Of a DNA stretch of 5,943 nucleotides, positions 5,186 through 5,943 are shown piece after piece. A model generated the notes under the pieces. It had not been told where the DNA came from. It searched no databases and saw nothing but the letters and a program-made list of their open reading frames with translations. The position numbers were made by a program, and so were the translations under genes. Source of the DNA: an uncultured Erysipelotrichaceae bacterium (lineage in GTDB: Bacteria > Bacillota_I > Bacilli_A > RF39 > UBA660); the NCBI GenBank assembly GCA_902795845.1, contig CADBMU010000005.1, forward strand, positions 1 to 5,943, written 5' to 3'. Numbering within the stretch: position 1 is the first letter of the stretch; every line of letters starts with the position of its first letter.

Positions 5186-5209
5186 CTTCTTTTTGCTTCT
5201 CAGGTTGCT

Positions 5210-5237
5210 ATTATATAGTAATTTTTTTATATTTCAA
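5210..5237 (-). promoter_or_regulatory. Promoter of the hydrophobic-peptide mRNA
   Basis: The minus strand has TTGAAA (5232-5237), a 16-base spacer and a perfect TATAAT (5210-5215). Transcription should start near 5205, two or three bases before TGAGAAGCAAAAAG. It looks clearly stronger than the facing promoter at 4911, in line with a toxin mRNA that is made steadily and controlled after transcription. Confidence 0.75.
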
Positions 5238-5288
5238 GGCTTTCGACAAAACTAGAAAAAACTTCTTATTTTTTGACATTATTTGCAT

Positions 5289-5314
5289 AAAAAAATTTCA
5301 CATTTAAGTGAAAT
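5289..5314 (-). terminator. Terminator of gltX
   Basis: On the minus strand ATTTCAC-TTAAAT-GTGAAAT is followed by six T, five bases beyond the gltX stop. It separates gltX from the peptide module promoter. The plus strand has CTTTTTATTTT after the same hairpin, so it may act in both directions. Confidence 0.85.
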
Positions 5315-5318
5315 CTTT

Positions 5319-5943
5319 TTATTTTATCATATTAATTCTTCTTTTTATTTCTTCTACTCCAAGTAATTTTAATATTTCATATAAATCTGGTGTCATAGAG
5401 CGAGTTGTGACAGCTACTCTAATAACAGTTGAAACATCAGCTACGTTTCCTTTAAAATTATCTGGATTTTCTTTATATGCCTTCATATCTGATGCATAAC
5501 CAAGTTCATCACATAATAATTTTACTTTGTTAAACCATGTATCTTTATCATCATTAATATCATAATATTTTTCTATATAAGTATTACAAATATTTTTTAT
5601 TTCTTCTTTATCAGTTATATTTTTAAAATCATATTCCTTATCATAAGTATCAAAATATTCATTATACATATACCATACTTGATTTTTAACATCAGAATAA
5701 TATACAAAGTCTTTTCTTGGTTTCTTTTGTTCTCTTTCAACATTAAACAAATTTATAGAATACTCTTTTTTATTTTTTAAGATGTCAGCAAATTCTAAGT
5801 CATATTCTAAAGTCCAAGCTAATAGTTCCTCATAAACTTCTGAAGCTTTCATTTTGCTAATTACATTTCTAGAAATATTATCAAGTTTATCTAAATCAAA
5901 GAATGCTCCAGAGGAACTCATTTTTTTAGGGCTATATTCAAAC
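5319..5943 (-). CDS. gltX: Glutamyl-tRNA synthetase, C-terminal part (runs off the window)
   Basis: The reading frame is open from the window edge to TAA 5319-5321, showing 207 residues. They begin EYSPKKMSSSGAFFDLDKL, the segment after the catalytic core in bacterial GluRS (F/Y-S-x-x-x-M-S-S-S-G-x-x-F-D-x-x-K-L). They then run through the all-helical anticodon-binding domain. Near the end, KDTWFNKVKLLCDELGYA, NVADVSTVIRVAVT and TPDLYEILKLLG are characteristic of the last helical bundle. The enzyme joins glutamate to tRNA-Glu in the cytoplasm. In many Bacillota the same enzyme also charges tRNA-Gln before amidation; which type this is cannot be told from the tail. The HIGH and KMSKS signatures lie beyond the window. 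The Met at 5921 is internal and not the start. Two of its tRNA-Glu substrates are encoded at 89-165 and 2381-2457. Confidence 0.93.
   Translation of the reverse strand, partial: FEYSPKKMSSSGAFFDLDKLDNISRNVISKMKASEVYEELLAWTLEYDLEFADILKNKKEYSINLFNVEREQKKPRKDFVYYSDVKNQVWYMYNEYFDTYDKEYDFKNITDKEEIKNICNTYIEKYYDINDDKDTWFNKVKLLCDELGYASDMKAYKENPDNFKGNVADVSTVIRVAVTTRSMTPDLYEILKLLGVEEIKRRINMIK

Larger units (their letters stand above)
4928..5202. repeat. 14-base inverted repeat marking the 5' ends of both facing RNAs
   Basis: TGAGAAGCAAAAAG (4928-4941) recurs exactly as its reverse complement at 5189-5202. Two more blocks are shared in inverted orientation: TTTAGGGACT (4945-4954 against 5160-5169), and GATGCTTACC (4956-4965) against GATGCTTGCTACC on the minus strand (5174-5186). 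Each RNA therefore starts with the same tag and holds the same blocks, in swapped order. This suggests inverted duplication of one leader. A small mobile element with terminal repeats is an alternative, but no target duplication is visible. Confidence 0.8.

Noticed and set aside
4928..5202. MITE or small insertion element defined by the 14-base inverted repeat
   Set aside because: No target-site duplication flanks it, and the repeats coincide with two predicted RNA start sites. The RNA explanation fits better, though mobility is not excluded.

Overview
The window is AT-rich, low-GC Bacillota-type DNA that uses the standard code (TGG for Trp, no read-through TGA). AGGAGG-like ribosome sites, a peptidoglycan deacetylase and the pairing of a Y-family polymerase with a YolD-like protein point to a walled member of the Bacilli, possibly a small-genome gut lineage. 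The lineage is an inference from style and gene content only.

Layout. 4-199 (+): end of a tRNA cluster, tRNA-Ile(GAT) and tRNA-Glu(TTC), closed by an intrinsic terminator. 227-608 (+): a small three-helix membrane protein broken by one extra T in a 7-T run. 605-1765 (-): a membrane-anchored NodB-type polysaccharide deacetylase whose stop overlaps that of the membrane protein. 1808-2310 (-): a GNAT acetyltransferase broken by one missing base in an 8-T run. 2346-2509 (-): a second glutamate tRNA, tRNA-Glu(CTC), with its own promoter and terminator. 2514-4805 (-): an apparent operon of Y-family translesion polymerase, YolD-like protein and surface-anchored DNA/RNA non-specific nuclease. 5289-5943 (-): the C-terminal part of glutamyl-tRNA synthetase (gltX), running off the window, with its terminator.

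The most interesting part is the gap between the polymerase and gltX, about 4911-5237. It holds a compact module that looks like a type I toxin-antitoxin locus. One minus-strand transcript has a good promoter, a roughly 90-nt leader that can fold over its own ribosome site, and a 30-residue, almost wholly hydrophobic peptide (5022-5114). A short plus-strand RNA (about 4926-5020) converges on it, and both share a strong hairpin at 4980-5016. Both RNAs start with the same 14-nt sequence and carry the same two further blocks in different order. One of these blocks matches the segment that masks the toxin ribosome site. I do not recognise the peptide or the RNA as a named family, so the assignment rests on architecture.

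Two neighbouring genes are each broken at a homopolymer. That could be assembly error, slippage-tolerant genes or real decay, and reads would decide.
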